Positions 62,694 through 64,000 of a stretch of 64,000 nucleotides of DNA are shown here, piece after piece. The stretch spans positions 96,303,400 through 96,367,399 of the forward strand of contig CP092870.1 in NCBI GenBank assembly GCA_030710605.1. Direction: 5' to 3'. Made by a program: the position numbers and the translations under genes. Source of the stretch: Cordylochernes scorpioides. Taxonomy: Eukaryota > Arthropoda > Arachnida > Pseudoscorpiones > Chernetidae. The notes beneath the pieces are model-generated. The model ran no database searches, was not told the DNA's origin, and saw only the letters and a program-made list of their open reading frames with translations. Numbering within the stretch: position 1 is the first letter of the stretch; every line of letters begins with the position of its first letter.

Positions 62694-64000
62694 CGAGGTG
62701 TGTTCAAAAAGTATCGCGACTTTTGAATTTTCGCGGGTTACGTATATTCGAATTTCGATCTTTTTGTGGCTTTATGTTGGTACTCATGTCTCTCACTTAT
62801 GCCGACAAGCTCGGCCATTTTGAATGTTCACTTAATTGTTGACAGCTGCTTTGCTTGCAGGTGTTTTGGGTCGTCTTCGAATTTTACCTATTAAAAAAAA
62901 TGGATCAAAGAACCTGTATCAAATTTTGTGTGAAAAACGAAATTAAGTGCGCGGATGCATTCCGAATGTTGGCTGTGGCATAAGGAGAAGCTACCTTGGA
63001 CCGAAGCAACGTTTATCGGTGGTACAAAATGTTCTCAGAAGGCCGAGAAGATGTGAACGACGAAGAGCGTGCCGGACGCCCGAGCACTTCAACAACAGAC
63101 GAAAAAATTAATGAAGTGGAGAAAATGATATTGGCCAATCGTCGAATCGCCGTTAGAGAAGTTGCTGAGGACCTCAACATATCGATTGGCTCGTGCCATT
63201 CGATTTTTATCAATGATTTGGGCATGAGACGGGTCGCCGCGAAATTCGTACCAAAATTGCTCAATTGCGACCAAAAACAGCATCGCATGAACATTGCTAA
63301 TGAGATGTTGGACTCTGTCCGCGACGACCCAAATTTGCTCCAGAGGGTCATAACTGGTGACGAAGCGTGGGTTTATGGTTATGACGTGGAAACCAAAGCT
63401 CAATCATCTCAATGGAAGCTGCCGCACGAACCAAGATCGAAAAAAGCGCGCCAAGTTCGGTCGAATGTGAAAGTTTTGCTGACAGTTTTCTTCGATTGCA
63501 GGGGCGTGGTGCATCATGAATTCTTGCCACGGGTAGAACGGTCAATAAGGAATATTACCTGCAAGTTATGCGCAATTTGCGCAAAGCAATCCGCCAGAAA
63601 CGCCCGGATTTGTGGAAGAACAAAAATTGGTTTTTGCACCACGATAACGCCCTGCTCGCACATCGTTGCTTGTGCGCGACTTTTTGGCCAAAAACAACAC
63701 ACTAATGATGCCGCAGCCACCGTATTCCCCAGATCTGGCCCCCTGTGACTTTTTCTTGTTCCCTAAACTGAAGAGGCCCATGAAGGACGACGTTACGCTA
63801 CGCTTGACGAGATAAAGACGGCATCGAAGGAGGAGCTGAAAAAGATTTTTAAAAATGATTTTTTGAAGTGCTTCGAAGATTGGAAAAACCGTTGGCACAA
63901 GTGTATAATATCTCATGGGATTACTTTGAAGGGCACAAAATAGGTTATTCATGAATAAATAAATAATATTTGAAAAAACACAAAAGTCGCGATACTTTTT
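62694..64000 (+). mobile_element. Mariner element B, right end cut by the window
   Basis: Left inverted repeat begins CGAGGTGTGTTCAAAAAGTA and continues TCGCGACTTTTG. The last bases, ACAAAAGTCGCGATACTTTT, are its reverse complement, so only about a dozen bases of the right end lie outside. TA flanks the left end. Confidence 0.94.
62900..63954 (+). pseudogene. DD34D mariner transposase, near-complete but broken
   Basis: Starts MDQRTCIKFCVKNEIKCADA at 62900 with an in-frame TAA at 62981-62983. It is then open for about 180 codons: NVYRWYKMFSEGREDVNDEE, the AGRPST linker, second helix-turn-helix, KFVPKLL and VITGDEAWVYGYDVETKAQS with the first catalytic Asp. After a frameshift near 63530 come FLHHDNAL (second Asp), and after another near 63686 PPYSPDLAPCDFFLFPKLKR (third Asp). 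Further shifts occur near 63787 and 63925. All three catalytic Asp remain, but one stop and about four shifts make it inactive as it stands. It cuts and pastes the element at TA sites. Confidence 0.93.

Overview
This is a eukaryotic, animal nuclear window: AT-rich, intron-heavy and crowded with interspersed repeats. It has one 100-base assembly gap (10887-10986). The host genes are metazoan (a TADA3 homologue and an IRAG/LRMP/MRVI1-family gene). The repeat set (mariners, Helitrons, a Copia with a half-tRNA primer site, tRNA-derived SINEs, LINE tails of (GAA)n and (AAC)n) suggests an invertebrate. I cannot name the phylum safely; a lophotrochozoan is my guess only.

Layout. 1-5258: repeats, then about 2.6 kb of featureless AT-rich DNA. 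5259-6525 (+): a single-exon TADA3 homologue (SAGA/ATAC adaptor) broken by two apparent one-base losses, both in homopolymers. 7846-10806: an old LINE tail carrying a very young, compact Copia element with nearly identical LTRs, its primer site and polypurine tract, gag and protease, but no integrase, reverse transcriptase or RNase H. About 13.7-59.1 kb (-): one long gene with at least eleven exons that I located from splice sites and reading phase. The coiled-coil exons match the IRAG2 (LRMP/Jaw1) and IRAG1 (MRVI1) family of ER-anchored partners of the inositol trisphosphate receptor. The first coding exon (58867-59140) lies in a GC-rich block. Phases agree from exon 4 to exon 11; the exon 3/4 join is unresolved and the C-terminal membrane-anchor exons were not found. 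59.3-62.7 kb: upstream DNA with one old SINE. 62694-64000: a mariner that runs off the window end.

The introns archive transposon activity. Three mariner copies with TA target duplications are all inactivated. Several MITE families have TA duplications. Two complete Helitron-like elements and one Helitron end sit at A|T sites, and one of them carries an intact-looking tRNA-Gly(GCC) gene. Two related tRNA-derived SINE families have TSD-proven insertions, a SINE-in-SINE nest, and two differently truncated SINEs in one target site. Fragments of two LINE families are common.

The most unusual repeat is a foldback family with at least fourteen copies. Each arm carries a small hairpin between CTGANGA and GAAAC, the layout of a hammerhead ribozyme core, and the base that varies between copies is the one position a hammerhead leaves free. 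One extra base next to the stem is a real objection, so this is a hypothesis. All reading was by eye; no alignment, folding or database search was run.
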